Shown here: in pieces, positions 28,072 through 38,400 of the stretch | Layout: each line of letters starts with the position of its first letter | Position numbering within the stretch: the first letter of the stretch is position 1 | Origin: Blautia sp. | GTDB taxonomy: Bacteria > Bacillota > Clostridia > Lachnospirales > Lachnospiraceae | Length of the DNA stretch: 64,000 nt | Assembly: GCA_021772055.1 (NCBI GenBank) | Contig: JAETNR010000020.1 | Location: 1 to 64,000, forward strand | Reading direction: 5' to 3' | Translations under genes and position numbers: made by a program | The notes under the pieces: model-generated | Told to the model about the DNA's origin: nothing | The model's input: the letters and a program-made list of their open reading frames with translations, nothing else | Databases searched by the model: none

Positions 28072-29321
28072 ATTTCCTCACCATTCCTTCTTCCTCTATG
28101 AAAGATTCTCTGAGCCAAATCCATGATTTTATAAAAAATCTTCGGGAGAATCCTGCAGACGATCCACACGGTTACAATACAAAAGGCCATTCCTAAAGCA
28201 GCCAGAAGGCATCCGACTCCAATGGTCAGAATTCCTGCTGCCGGAGCTCCGAAACAAAGATTGATTCCTGATATCACGGTTCCTGCCGCACCTGCCAGAA
28301 TACCGATGGCTGCTGCGCCAAAAGCAAAGATTAAAAGAAACGGAAGGAGCAGGATCGTAATCACAACCCCCAGGATTCCCCCTACCGCACCGGTGATTAC
28401 AGGAGCTGCAAATACCAGAAGAATCAAAAGCAGAATGCCTGCGCCTGCTCCCCTGCGTCTATGTTGGTCTGACGGACAACACTGTTCCCCGTGCCTTCCG
28501 CTTCTGTTTCTTCTTTCCTCTTCCCGCCTCTGTTCTCTTTCCCGGCGTTCCCTGGCACGTTCTTCTGCGCGGCTTCTGTATTCTTCTGCATGATTCCTTG
28601 TCTGATGAAACCGTTCTTCTGCCTGGCTTCTTGCCTGGTCAAACTGCTCGCCTGCGCGGCTTCGTGCCTGGTCAAACTGCTCGCCTGCGCGGCTTCTTGC
28701 CTGATCAAACTGCTCGCCTGCGCGGTTCATTGCCTGACCAAACTGCTCGCCCGCACGGTTCATTGCCTGACCCATCTGTTCTCCGGCACGGCTGAAGGCC
28801 TGATCCATGTGCTCTCCTGCTTTGCTGAAAGCCTGATCCATATGCTCCCCCGCACGGTTCATTGCCTGGCCCATCTGTTCTCCGGCACGGCTGAAGGCCT
28901 GTTCAAAACGCCCTCTGGCACGGTCTCTTCCGAATCTTCTCTCATTCGTGCCGCCTCTGTATTCTTCATAGCTCTGACGATCGTCCGCTTTGCCGGATCC
29001 GCCTTTTTCCTTTTGGGAAGTCTGTCCGGTCGGGGTAATGGCAGTATATTTATCAGGCATCTGCCCCGGCTCCCTGGTTCTGCTATCCTGGTACCCGCGC
29101 TCCGTGTATTCTGCATAGCTGTCATTGCTTTCCTTCAAATCTGCCTTGATGATGGAGGCAACCTTCTCCGGGCTTCCAAGCTCCCGGATGACTTCTTCAC
29201 TTAAGTCCTCCCCTGCATCATCAAAATAACTCTCATAATAGTCAAGCGCTTCCTGCCGTTCACTCTCGGAGATATCGCTGAGCAGCCTCGCAAGCTGCTG
29301 CATAAACTGCGCTCTGTCCAT
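28068..29321 (-). CDS. DUF1700-like membrane protein with 11-residue tandem repeats
   Basis: N-terminal FMQQLARLLSDISESERQEALDYYESYFDDAGEDLSEEVIRELGSPEKVASII is DUF1700-like; hendecad repeat region; C-terminal TM region. Confidence 0.78.
   Translation of the reverse strand: MDRAQFMQQLARLLSDISESERQEALDYYESYFDDAGEDLSEEVIRELGSPEKVASIIKADLKESNDSYAEYTERGYQDSRTREPGQMPDKYTAITPTGQTSQKEKGGSGKADDRQSYEEYRGGTNERRFGRDRARGRFEQAFSRAGEQMGQAMNRAGEHMDQAFSKAGEHMDQAFSRAGEQMGQAMNRAGEQFGQAMNRAGEQFDQARSRAGEQFDQARSRAGEQFDQARSQAEERFHQTRNHAEEYRSRAEERARERREREQRREEERRNRSGRHGEQCCPSDQHRRRGAGAGILLLILLVFAAPVITGAVGGILGVVITILLLPFLLIFAFGAAAIGILAGAAGTVISGINLCFGAPAAGILTIGVGCLLAALGMAFCIVTVWIVCRILPKIFYKIMDLAQRIFHRGRRNGEEI
28600..28930 (-). 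repeat. 33-bp in-frame tandem repeat (GEQxxQAxxRA hendecads)
   Basis: About ten copies, e.g. GEQMGQAMNRA, GEHMDQAFSKA, GEQFDQARSRA. Confidence 0.9.
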
Positions 29322-29324
29322 ATT

Positions 29325-29642
29325 CTATATTCCTCCCTCAAACATCCTGGTAATTTTCGATGAGTAGTTGATCCACTCTATTTTGTATAGGTTGAGCTGG
29401 GCAGCTCCCTTTTCGGTTAGTTTGTAATATCTGCGATTTCTTCCGGCGTGGGCCATGTCGTAGGTTTCCAGACAGTCGTCTTTCTGCAGGCGGCGCAGGA
29501 CCGGATACAGGGTGGATTCGGATACATCCAGAACGCTGCGGACGTCCTGCGTGATTTTGTAGCCGTAGGTTCCTTCCGGCTCTTTGGAAACTACCGCAAG
29601 AACGATAGCATCCAGAAGGGCTGCTCCTGTGTTGAAAATCAT
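29325..29642 (-). CDS. PadR family transcriptional regulator
   Basis: AIVLAVVSKEPEGTYGYKITQDVRSVLDVSESTLYPVLRRLQKDDCLETY. Confidence 0.93.
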   Translation of the reverse strand: MIFNTGAALLDAIVLAVVSKEPEGTYGYKITQDVRSVLDVSESTLYPVLRRLQKDDCLETYDMAHAGRNRRYYKLTEKGAAQLNLYKIEWINYSSKITRMFEGGI

Positions 29643-29969
29643 GGAATCACTTCCTTTATTTATTGGTTTTATAGTATTATATGTTAGTGTAATATTATTT
29701 TGTTAGCGATATTATATACTGTATAGTATTATTTTGTCAATAGTATTTTGGGATAATGTTTTATGAATTATAATGGGGGAGGATGAGGACGCTGCCGATA
29801 CATAAAAGCATGGATGCCCGGGTGGGTAGAGGTAGCGGACTAGGGGAATTTAAAAAATAGTGGAAAATGGGTTTCTGTTTGTAGAGAAAAAAATGCAGAA
29901 CCGTTTGTTTTATATATTATGAATGATGACTCAGCAATATTTGATAATAACGCTGGAATGGAGGTTTTG

Positions 29970-31370
29970 ATGGAAAGAGAGTTAAAATTGCCGGAGGCAT
30001 TTCTGGATCGGATGAAAGAGATGCTTGGCGAGGAGTTTGGAGAGTTTATAGAAAGCTATGAAAAGCCCAGGACATATGGGCTGAGAGTGAATACTTTTAA
30101 GATTTCCTGTGAGGAGTTTGAAAAAATCGTGCCGTTTCCTGTGAAGAGGATTCCCTGGGTGGAGAATGGTTATTTTTATGGGGAGGACAGCCGCCCGGCA
30201 AGATGTCCTCTTTATCAGGCGGGGCTGTATTATCTGCAGGAGCCCAGTGCTATGACTCCTGCTTCCAGGCTGCCGGTGGAACCGGGAGATTATGTGCTGG
30301 ATCTCTGCGCTGCCCCCGGCGGAAAGGCTACGGCCCTTGGGGCCAAGCTTCGGGGACAGGGGCTTTTGGTGGCTAATGATATCAGTACCTCCAGAGCAAG
30401 AGCCCTGCTTCGAAACCTGGAGCTTTTCGGTATCTCCAATGTATTTGTAGCAAATGAAAAGCCTGCCAGGCTGGCCCAGGCATTTCCGGAATTCTTTCAT
30501 AAGATCGTTCTGGATGCTCCCTGCTCAGGGGAGGGAATGTTTCGAAAGGACGAGGCGCTTTCCAGAGACTGGACCCCGGAAAAATCCCAGGAGCTTGCGA
30601 AGGTACAGAGAGAGCTGCTTCTCCAGGCAGCGGACATGCTCCGCCCGGGAGGACTTCTTCTCTATTCCACCTGTACCTTCGCCCCCTGTGAGGACGAAGG
30701 CAGTGTCTCCTATCTCCTGGAACAGCGCCGGGATATGGAGCTTACGGACATGGAGGCTTACGAAAGCTTCTCACAGGGAAACCCTGCCTGGGGCAACGGC
30801 GATGCGAGTCTAAAAAAATGCATCCGCATCTTCCCTCACAAAATGAACGGAGAAGGCCACTTCCTGGCACTCTTCCAAAAGAAAGGCGCCACCCTCACCG
30901 AATCCCGGACCCTTCAGGGAAAACCCGACAAAAACACCCAAAAATGGCTCACGGAATTTTTCCACGAAATCGGCCTGAAAACCTTCCAGGGCTCCCCTTT
31001 CGACTGGACCCGTGTAGAAACGCGCGGAGAAAAAGTCTACTACCTCCCTCCGGTCCAGGCCAATTTCCGGGGCCTTAACTTCCTCCGCAACGGCCTCTAC
31101 CTCGGTGACCTCAAAAAGAACCGCTTTGAACCCAGCCATCCCTTCGCCCTGGCCCTCCACAAAGACGACATCGAAGCGGGAATCCCCCTCCCCCTCTCCG
31201 ATGACCGTCTCCCCCGCTACCTAAACGGCGAAACCCTCCAGATCACCCCCGAAGAAGCCCCCCACCCCAAAGGCTGGCACCTCCTCTGCCCCGAAACCTA
31301 CCCCCTCGGCTTCGGCAAACTGGTAAACCAAACCCTAAAAAACAAATACCCCGCCACCTGGCGCCCCTAA
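29970..31370 (+). CDS. RsmF/RsmB-type (NOL1/NOP2/Sun) 16S rRNA m5C methyltransferase
   Basis: DLCAAPGGKATALGAKL, LDAPCSGEGMFRKD, LLYSTCTFAPCEDEGSV; start placed at MERELKLPEAF instead of 29919. Confidence 0.93.
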   Translation: MERELKLPEAFLDRMKEMLGEEFGEFIESYEKPRTYGLRVNTFKISCEEFEKIVPFPVKRIPWVENGYFYGEDSRPARCPLYQAGLYYLQEPSAMTPASRLPVEPGDYVLDLCAAPGGKATALGAKLRGQGLLVANDISTSRARALLRNLELFGISNVFVANEKPARLAQAFPEFFHKIVLDAPCSGEGMFRKDEALSRDWTPEKSQELAKVQRELLLQAADMLRPGGLLLYSTCTFAPCEDEGSVSYLLEQRRDMELTDMEAYESFSQGNPAWGNGDASLKKCIRIFPHKMNGEGHFLALFQKKGATLTESRTLQGKPDKNTQKWLTEFFHEIGLKTFQGSPFDWTRVETRGEKVYYLPPVQANFRGLNFLRNGLYLGDLKKNRFEPSHPFALALHKDDIEAGIPLPLSDDRLPRYLNGETLQITPEEAPHPKGWHLLCPETYPLGFGKLVNQTLKNKYPATWRP

Positions 31371-31474
31371 CCCTATACTCCCGAAGCTTCCCCCTGCCAG
31401 CAAGCAGCCCACCACTTATCGCCCTACCGCCTTACCAGTTATCCCCCACACCCTACCGACCTTACCAACAACCA

Positions 31475-31742
31475 GCCGCCCCCGCCGCCGCCCCGTCCCG
31501 TTCTGCCGGAAGGCGTGCCTGTGCGTTTGGGGGCATTTGCAGGAGCCTTAGAAACAGTTAGGTCCCTGTACTTCTGCGTTATTCAAAAAAATTGTGCTGT
31601 CTGAGCGAAGCGAGTTCACAATTTTTTTGAATGCATTTAGCAGAAGCACAGGGACCTTACTGTTTCTTACGGCTCCGAAACCGCCCCCAAACACACAGGC
31701 ACGCCTTCCGGCAGAACGGGACGGGGCGGCGGCGGGGGCGGC
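31475..31742. repeat. Long near-perfect intergenic inverted repeat (~268 bp palindrome)
   Basis: Arms 31475-31596 and 31617-31742 with central ~20 nt tgtctgagcgaagcgagtt; outer ~58 bp (gccgcccccgccgccgccccgtcccgttctgccggaaggcgtgcctgtg-gtttgggggc) differ at one position. Confidence 0.93.
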
Positions 31743-31749
31743 GTCCCCC

Positions 31750-34700
31750 TCACACCCAAACCGCCTCATGCACCGCAAAGGAATAGATATAGGTCTCCCT
31801 CACCCTCTTCCCCAGCATCCTCTCCAGCGCCCCGGCGTATTCCTCCAGCTGCACCCTGTAAAGCTCCACCAGTTTTCCTTCTTCCCCTTTCCGGATCCTG
31901 TCCGTCTTATAATCCACCAGTATGATCTCCTCCCCTTCCAGAAAGTACGCATCAATGATCCCCTGCACCAGCACACGCTCGTCATCCGGCCATGTCTCAT
32001 TCAGCATGGAAGCCCCCACCGAAATTACAAAAGGCTGCTCCCGATACAGTTTTCCGGCAAGCGCCGCCTTCTGCATCCGCTTCCCAAGAGGGCACTCCAC
32101 AAACCGCAAAACATCCCCTGTATCAATACATGCCGCTTCCCCTGCCTCTATTTTCTGCTGCCGCAAAAGCCCTTCCACCTGTTCCCGAATCTCCTCCGCA
32201 GAAGCCACCCGGCCATAATCCAGGCATTCCATCACCCTGTGATAGGCAGTTCCCCTGGCAGCCCCCGTATACTCTTCCTCTGTCTCAGCCGCAAACCTTG
32301 GAACCAGCGGAGCAATATCCGGTTCGAAAAACAGGCTTTCCTCCCTGTCATACTCTCCCGCATAACTCCTCTTTTTCAGCTCCGAAACGCTGACTTTCAC
32401 AGGGATTATCTTCAGATACTCATAAGGATACCGATAGCTGAACCGCTCTTCTATCAGATTTCTTGTCTCTTCATCATAAACCTTCCCGGCATCCCAGCCC
32501 TTCAGATACTCCATGCGCATCTGACTCTCCGCCTCATGAACCACCTCTTCCCCCGCCAGGTCCAGAGCCGTGATCTTCCGCACCACAAACTCCGCTTCCT
32601 GTCCATCAAGCAGATGTCCCCTGCAGGGAGTAATCCCGTATTCCCGGTAAAGTCCATCCATACAGCGATGTCTTGCCAGCGCGGGAAGCACATAATCCCA
32701 GTAGGTTTTCGCCTTCATGCGGCTTCCCACACTCAGCAGCACCTCCTCCCTGTCCCGGCACCGGGAAAGGGCAGTCACCCGTTCTTCAAGCTTCCCCACA
32801 GTCCCGGTAAGCACCAGTTTCTCCTTTGCCCTGGTCAAAGCCACGTACAGCACACGCAGCTCTTCCCCCAGGCTCTCTTTCTGAAGTTCCCTGCGGATCA
32901 CCTGCTTAAATGCAGTGGGCACCACCATTCTCTGTTCCGGAAAAATGGCATCCGCCCCAAAACCCATTTCCGGATGAATCAAAAGTCTGGCATTCATATC
33001 ACGGAAATTAAACTGCTTTCCCATGCCTGCTGCAAAAACAATGGGAAACTCCAGACCCTTGCTTTTGTGGATCGTCATAATCTGAACAGAGGAAGCCCCG
33101 CTTCCTGACAAATTCACCTCTCCGAAATCCACCTCATATTTCTGTAAGCTCTCAATATAACGAATAAAATTAAACAGCCCCCGATAGCTGGTTTTCTCAT
33201 AATCCATGGCCTTTTCCACCAGCATCTGCAGATTGGCATTCCTCTGCTCCCCGCCGGGAAGTGCCCTGGCATAATCGCCGTAGCCCGTTGCTTTTAAAAC
33301 ATACAGGATCAGCTGGTGAATGGGCGTGTAGGCAGCCATGTCCCGGATCTCATCCAGTAATTCCAAAAATCCTCTTAATTTTGTCTTCAGCGCTTCTTTT
33401 CCCGCATCTGCCCAGAGTTCCATTTGGCCGTCTTCCACATAGGCACAGACACTGTCATAGAGCATTCCGCCCGGGCAGGAACAGCGGATCTCGGCCGCCT
33501 CCTGTGAGGTACAGTTCACAATCGGGGAGCGCAGCACTCCCATAAGAGGAATATCCTGCAGAGGATTGTCCGCAATGCGCAGAAAATTCAAAACCGTTAC
33601 CACCTCTAAAGCAGAAAAATAACCTGTTTTCGATGCCGTATAAGCAGGAATCCCCTGGGAAGCCAGCACTTCCACAAAGGTTTCCGCCCATCCGGAGGCT
33701 GTACGGAGCAAAATCGCAATATCACCGTATTCCACAGGCCTGTATTCCCCCGTCTCCCTGTCAAGGACACGCTCCTTTCCTGCCATCCTGCGGATTTCCT
33801 GAGCAATGGAAAACGCCTCCAGCTCCTGGGGGCTTTGCCCGGAATGTTCTTCCAGAAGCTCCTCCCCGTCTTTTTCAATGAGAAGCACTTCGGTTTTTAC
33901 AAAGTCTTCCTGATATCCCTCCGGAAATACAGCCCCGGGGTACAAAGCGGCCGCATCGTCATAGGAAATTCCTCCCAGATCCTCGCCCATGATCTGGCGG
34001 AAAATATAATTGACGCTTTGCAGCACTTCCCTGCGGCTTCGGAAATTTTTATGCAGGTCGATTCTCTGCTCCCGGCTGTCCGTAAGGGTATAGCTTTTGT
34101 ATTTTTCCATAAAAAGCTCCGGCCTTGCCAGGCGGAATCGGTAAATGCTTTGTTTCACATCCCCCACCATAAAAATATTTTTTCTGTCATTCACCCATCC
34201 GGAAACACAATTGGTAAGAAGCTCCTGTACCAGGTTGCTGTCCTGGTATTCATCCACCAGAACCTCCTCGTACTTCTCCGACAGCTCTCTGGCAGCCTGG
34301 GTCATGGTCACGGTATCTCCGTCCTTTTTCACCAGAATCTTCAGGGCAAAATGCTCCATATCCGTAAAATCCAGCACATTCTTTTCCCGCTTTTTTTCTC
34401 CAAACCGCTCTTGAAAGGCACGAGTCAGCTCCACCAGAGTTTCCATGGATTCCCCGCAGTTCGTAAGAAGCGCAGACAGCGTCTCCTCCCTGCAGGAAAA
34501 ATAACGTTCCGAAAGCTTTTTCCATGCCTCCTTTACTTCCTTTCGAAGATCCTGCACCTGTTTTTTCAGGCTTTCCTCCACATCCTGTGTCTTTTTTCTG
34601 GAAAAGGGTACAAACACAGCCTGATTCAGACACGCAAAAGTGCCATCATAGTCCTCCTGGTCTGCCAGCTGCCTTAATTTTCCAATGAGAAGAAGATCCT

Positions 34701-35448
34701 GATTCAACGCTTCCTCATAGAGATAGGGGCCTCTTTCTGCCAGGCAGATGGACTTTGCCTCCTCCACCAGGTTCTGCATACTATCCAGCTCTTCCCTGCA
34801 TGTCTCCCAGAGCAGCTTCATCCATTTTGCATCTTTTACAGGCTCCTCCCCTCCGTAGCATTTGAGACATTCCGCAAGCCATTCCTCAGGATAGGGATGG
34901 CTCATGGCAGCCTGATAAACTTCCCAGATCAGCTCCTTGATGCCATCGTCCGTTTTGCCGGAAGCATAGCATTCCACAAAATCCACAAACCTTTTGCAGT
35001 CCTCTTCTCCATACTTTTCTTCCAGAAGTTCTTTCAGCACATCCTCACGAAGCAGCTTCAGTTCCCCCTCATCCGCAGTGCGGTAACCGGGATCCAGGCC
35101 GATAAGATGAAAATAATTTCGGATCACATAGGCGCAGAAACCGTCAATGGTGGTGATCTGTGCCGTATGGATCAGCGTCATCTGCTTCTGCAGATGGTCA
35201 TTATCCGGGTTTTCGTACAGAGCCTGCTCCAGTGCTCTGGAAATACGTTCCCGCATCTCCCCTGCTGCAGCCCTTGTAAAGGTCATGATCAGCATCCTGT
35301 CAATATCTATCGGATGGGTACTGTCCATAATCCTGCCTAAAATACGCTGTACCAGAACCGCCGTCTTACCGGAACCTGCTGCAGCGCTTACCAGAATATT
35401 CCGATCCCTCAAAGAAATAACCTTCTGCTGTTCTTCCGTCCATTTCAT
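31750..35448 (-). CDS. addA: ATP-dependent helicase/nuclease subunit A
   Basis: UvrD-like NILVSAAAGSGKTAVLVQRI, VLVDEYQDSNLVQ, C-terminal nuclease motif ILVDYKTDRI; start placed at MKWTEEQQ. Confidence 0.96.
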   Translation of the reverse strand: MKWTEEQQKVISLRDRNILVSAAAGSGKTAVLVQRILGRIMDSTHPIDIDRMLIMTFTRAAAGEMRERISRALEQALYENPDNDHLQKQMTLIHTAQITTIDGFCAYVIRNYFHLIGLDPGYRTADEGELKLLREDVLKELLEEKYGEEDCKRFVDFVECYASGKTDDGIKELIWEVYQAAMSHPYPEEWLAECLKCYGGEEPVKDAKWMKLLWETCREELDSMQNLVEEAKSICLAERGPYLYEEALNQDLLLIGKLRQLADQEDYDGTFACLNQAVFVPFSRKKTQDVEESLKKQVQDLRKEVKEAWKKLSERYFSCREETLSALLTNCGESMETLVELTRAFQERFGEKKREKNVLDFTDMEHFALKILVKKDGDTVTMTQAARELSEKYEEVLVDEYQDSNLVQELLTNCVSGWVNDRKNIFMVGDVKQSIYRFRLARPELFMEKYKSYTLTDSREQRIDLHKNFRSRREVLQSVNYIFRQIMGEDLGGISYDDAAALYPGAVFPEGYQEDFVKTEVLLIEKDGEELLEEHSGQSPQELEAFSIAQEIRRMAGKERVLDRETGEYRPVEYGDIAILLRTASGWAETFVEVLASQGIPAYTASKTGYFSALEVVTVLNFLRIADNPLQDIPLMGVLRSPIVNCTSQEAAEIRCSCPGGMLYDSVCAYVEDGQMELWADAGKEALKTKLRGFLELLDEIRDMAAYTPIHQLILYVLKATGYGDYARALPGGEQRNANLQMLVEKAMDYEKTSYRGLFNFIRYIESLQKYEVDFGEVNLSGSGASSVQIMTIHKSKGLEFPIVFAAGMGKQFNFRDMNARLLIHPEMGFGADAIFPEQRMVVPTAFKQVIRRELQKESLGEELRVLYVALTRAKEKLVLTGTVGKLEERVTALSRCRDREEVLLSVGSRMKAKTYWDYVLPALARHRCMDGLYREYGITPCRGHLLDGQEAEFVVRKITALDLAGEEVVHEAESQMRMEYLKGWDAGKVYDEETRNLIEERFSYRYPYEYLKIIPVKVSVSELKKRSYAGEYDREESLFFEPDIAPLVPRFAAETEEEYTGAARGTAYHRVMECLDYGRVASAEEIREQVEGLLRQQKIEAGEAACIDTGDVLRFVECPLGKRMQKAALAGKLYREQPFVISVGASMLNETWPDDERVLVQGIIDAYFLEGEEIILVDYKTDRIRKGEEGKLVELYRVQLEEYAGALERMLGKRVRETYIYSFAVHEAVWV

Positions 35449-35449
35449 C

Positions 35450-38400
35450 TCACTGCACCTCCTCTGCAAAAGCTTTCCAGAGATCTTCATCGGAAAATTT
35501 CTTTAATCTCCGGAAATCATAGCCCGGCATCTTTTTATCAAAACCGCATACATTCTGATAAGGACAGTAGGTGCAGGCATTTTTCTTGTCCAGTTCATAA
35601 GGCGCGATCTCCGCCTCCCCTTCCATAATGGAACTCCGGATTCCCGCAATCTTTTTCTTTACATAGCGGTTCAGAATATCAAACTGCTCCCTGCTTGCCA
35701 CGGAAGCGTTTTTTCGGAAGCTTCCGTCCTTATTCAAAGTCACCGGAAGAGAAGAAAGGGTTCTGTCCATTTTTTCTGCCACCTCTCTGTCTGCCTGGGC
35801 AAGTCCGTTCATTTTTAATTCCTTCAGAATCTCTCCGGTTACTTTTTCCACATCCGCCTCCATGTTTTCCTGAATCATGGGGTCTTTTACATTGTAATAA
35901 AAGATTCCCGCAGGCTGTACCTCCTTCTTCGGATGTTTCTTCTTCTCCACCTGCACAGCCCCGTCCAGATAGATCATCAGCTGAAGCTGCAGTCCGTGAT
36001 ACAAAGCCAGCAGATCAAAGGAGGTGTTTCCTGTTTTATAGTCGATTACCTTCACAAGAACACGGTTCTCCTCTTCCAGTACATCCACGCGATCGATCCG
36101 TCCTCCTCCGAAGGCCACCTCAAACCCCTCCGGCTGAAATTCCCCCTGTTTCAGCTGTTCCTGCAAAGCCCAGACAGTTCTTTTTAAAATCCTTCTGGTT
36201 CGCCGGATCATGTACTGGTTGCGGGCATTGCTCTGGAGTATGGTGTTTCCATAGTCAAGGGCGATCCGGTCCAGACATATATCTGCAATGCGATCCCGGT
36301 CCTCATCCCCCAGGCTTTTCCATTCCAGACCGTTTTTTTGGACTTCTGCAGCAAAATCCTCCAGGGAACGGTGGATAATATTTCCCATGTCCATGGCGCG
36401 GAATTCGTACTCCGCCCGTTCCGTAAGCTTAAGCCCGTAACGAAGAAAATGGGCAAAGGCACAGGCGGAAAATCGCTCCAGCCTTGTAGCACTGTAAGGG
36501 GAAACTTCCCCGTACAGAACTTTTGCCACGCTTTTGCTGATACAGTCCACAGGCTTTTTAAAGAAGGCGGCATCCACCAGTCTGCGGACCACAGGCCCAT
36601 ATTCCGGACTTCTGAGATACCAGCTATAAAGCTCCTGAAATACAGGGTCTTCCTTTTTTCCCTCTGTCAGTCCTTCCAGAAAATAATCCAGGCTGGTTCC
36701 CGGAGTTTCCAGTTGAGCAAGGGGCTGGTTCTGTTCCTCCGCCTGCTCCACCACAAGGCCCGGGTACAGATTTTGCAGAGAACCGATAAGATACGCCGGA
36801 CCTGCCGCCTCCCCCTTGGCGTTGGAGCGGCTGTAGGAAAGGCACAGGTGTTCCCTGGGCTTTGTGAGATTCAGGTAAAGATAAAAACGCTGAATGTTCA
36901 TCTGCTCTTTCGGGCTTGGGGCAAGCTCTATCTCCTGCTCTTTAAAAAAGTCCCGGTCCATCTCTGTAAGAATGCCCCCTGCATCTGCCTTCTTTGGGAT
37001 ACTGCCTTCATTCACGCCAATGAAAAACAGGGCTTTGATATCCTTTAACCTGGTTCTTTCCATATCTCCGATCAGAATCTGATCCATACTGGGGGGAATC
37101 AGAGCCACCTTGGCTTCTGCAAGTCCCGTTTCCAGAAGCTGCTGAAATTCCAGACGGCTGACGTTTTCCTCCCCAAGGATCTCCACCATTTTATCCAGTA
37201 GATTCATAATGATCCCGTAGATCTGCGCATATTCCTTTTCCATGGCTTTATCCCCTGCCCTTGCAAAAAGCAGCTCCCGCTCCTTCAGTTTTTCCTGAAT
37301 ACGGCTTTTTACAATGAATTCATAAAGGCAGCGGCAGTATTCCCGGATGGTCTTTTTTCCTCCGGAAAAGCCTTCTTTCAAAATCTGCACTTCCCCGACA
37401 AAGCGCTCCCGTATCTCATTGATCTCCTGGATGGCTTCCGGCGCCATTCCCTGATAAATCCTCACCCATTTTTCCGACCACCTGCGGTACCCGCGGATAC
37501 CCAGAGCAATCACATAATTCTCCAGCCTGTCTGTTTCTTCCCTGCGGATATCGGACATGCCGCAGCGGAGATAGCGGAATACACTTTCATACGGAAAGCC
37601 TTTCACCACCATTTCCAGGGCGGCACGAAGATATTCCACAAAAGGATTCATAAGAACCGTATGCTTCTCGTCGAGGAAATAAGGAATTCCCGCCTCCTTC
37701 AAAACCTGCCCGGCAATCCCTGCATATTCCTCCAGATTTCCGGTAATCATCGCAATTTCCCCGTAACGGTATCCCCTCTCCCGCACAAGCCTGGAAATGC
37801 GTCTGGCAGTCTCCTCCATTTCCTTTAAGGGGCTTTTGGCAGAAAAAATGCGGATTTCCTGCTGCTCTTTTTCATAAACTGCTCTGCGGTAACGGAACAG
37901 ATGCTGTTCCATAAACCCCAATGCAGGAGACTTCGAAAAGCGGGAATGTTCTCCTCTTTGGATCAGAATAGGCTCCTCTACGTCCTTTGTCAGTCCTGCA
38001 AGGGTATGAATCATTTTTCTGCTCATATAAAAAAGCTGGTGGGGTTTTCCTATGGCAAAAGGATTTTCCCGTTCATCCAAAGTGACGGTTACGTAAATCT
38101 TCCGACAGATCGCTAGAAGCTCCCGGAGCACTTTATTCTGGATCGGGGTAAAACCTGTAAAACCATCCAGAAGGAGAACGCTGCCCTTCATTTTCTCTGA
38201 CAGGGAAAGAACGTTCAGCAGCACATCCAGAACCTCCTCACCGGTCATGTAATGTCCTTCCAGATAACTTAAGAATGCCTGGTAAAGAGTACCCACATCC
38301 TTCAGCTTCATTTGGAGGAGCTTTTTATCCCGGGCTTTCTCCAGCATCTGATCCAGTGCCTCTTCCCGGACATCATACTGCATAAATTCTGAAATCAGGG

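Noticed and set aside
28598-28795. 65-aa + strand repeat ORF (LPGQTARLRGF...)
   Set aside because: Another frame of the same DNA repeat, no independent start context
28600-28930. Possible CRISPR-like repeat array
   Set aside because: 33-bp units are contiguous and in-frame with no spacers; they encode a protein repeat
28491-29204. 237-aa + strand ORF with Cys/Leu repeats (KLLACAASCLVKLLACAASCL...)
   Set aside because: Antisense shadow of the 33-bp tandem repeat in the DUF1700-like gene; periodic in every frame
31594-33108. 504-aa + strand ORF
   Set aside because: Lies antisense to addA and starts within the palindrome; composition-driven (C-rich strand)
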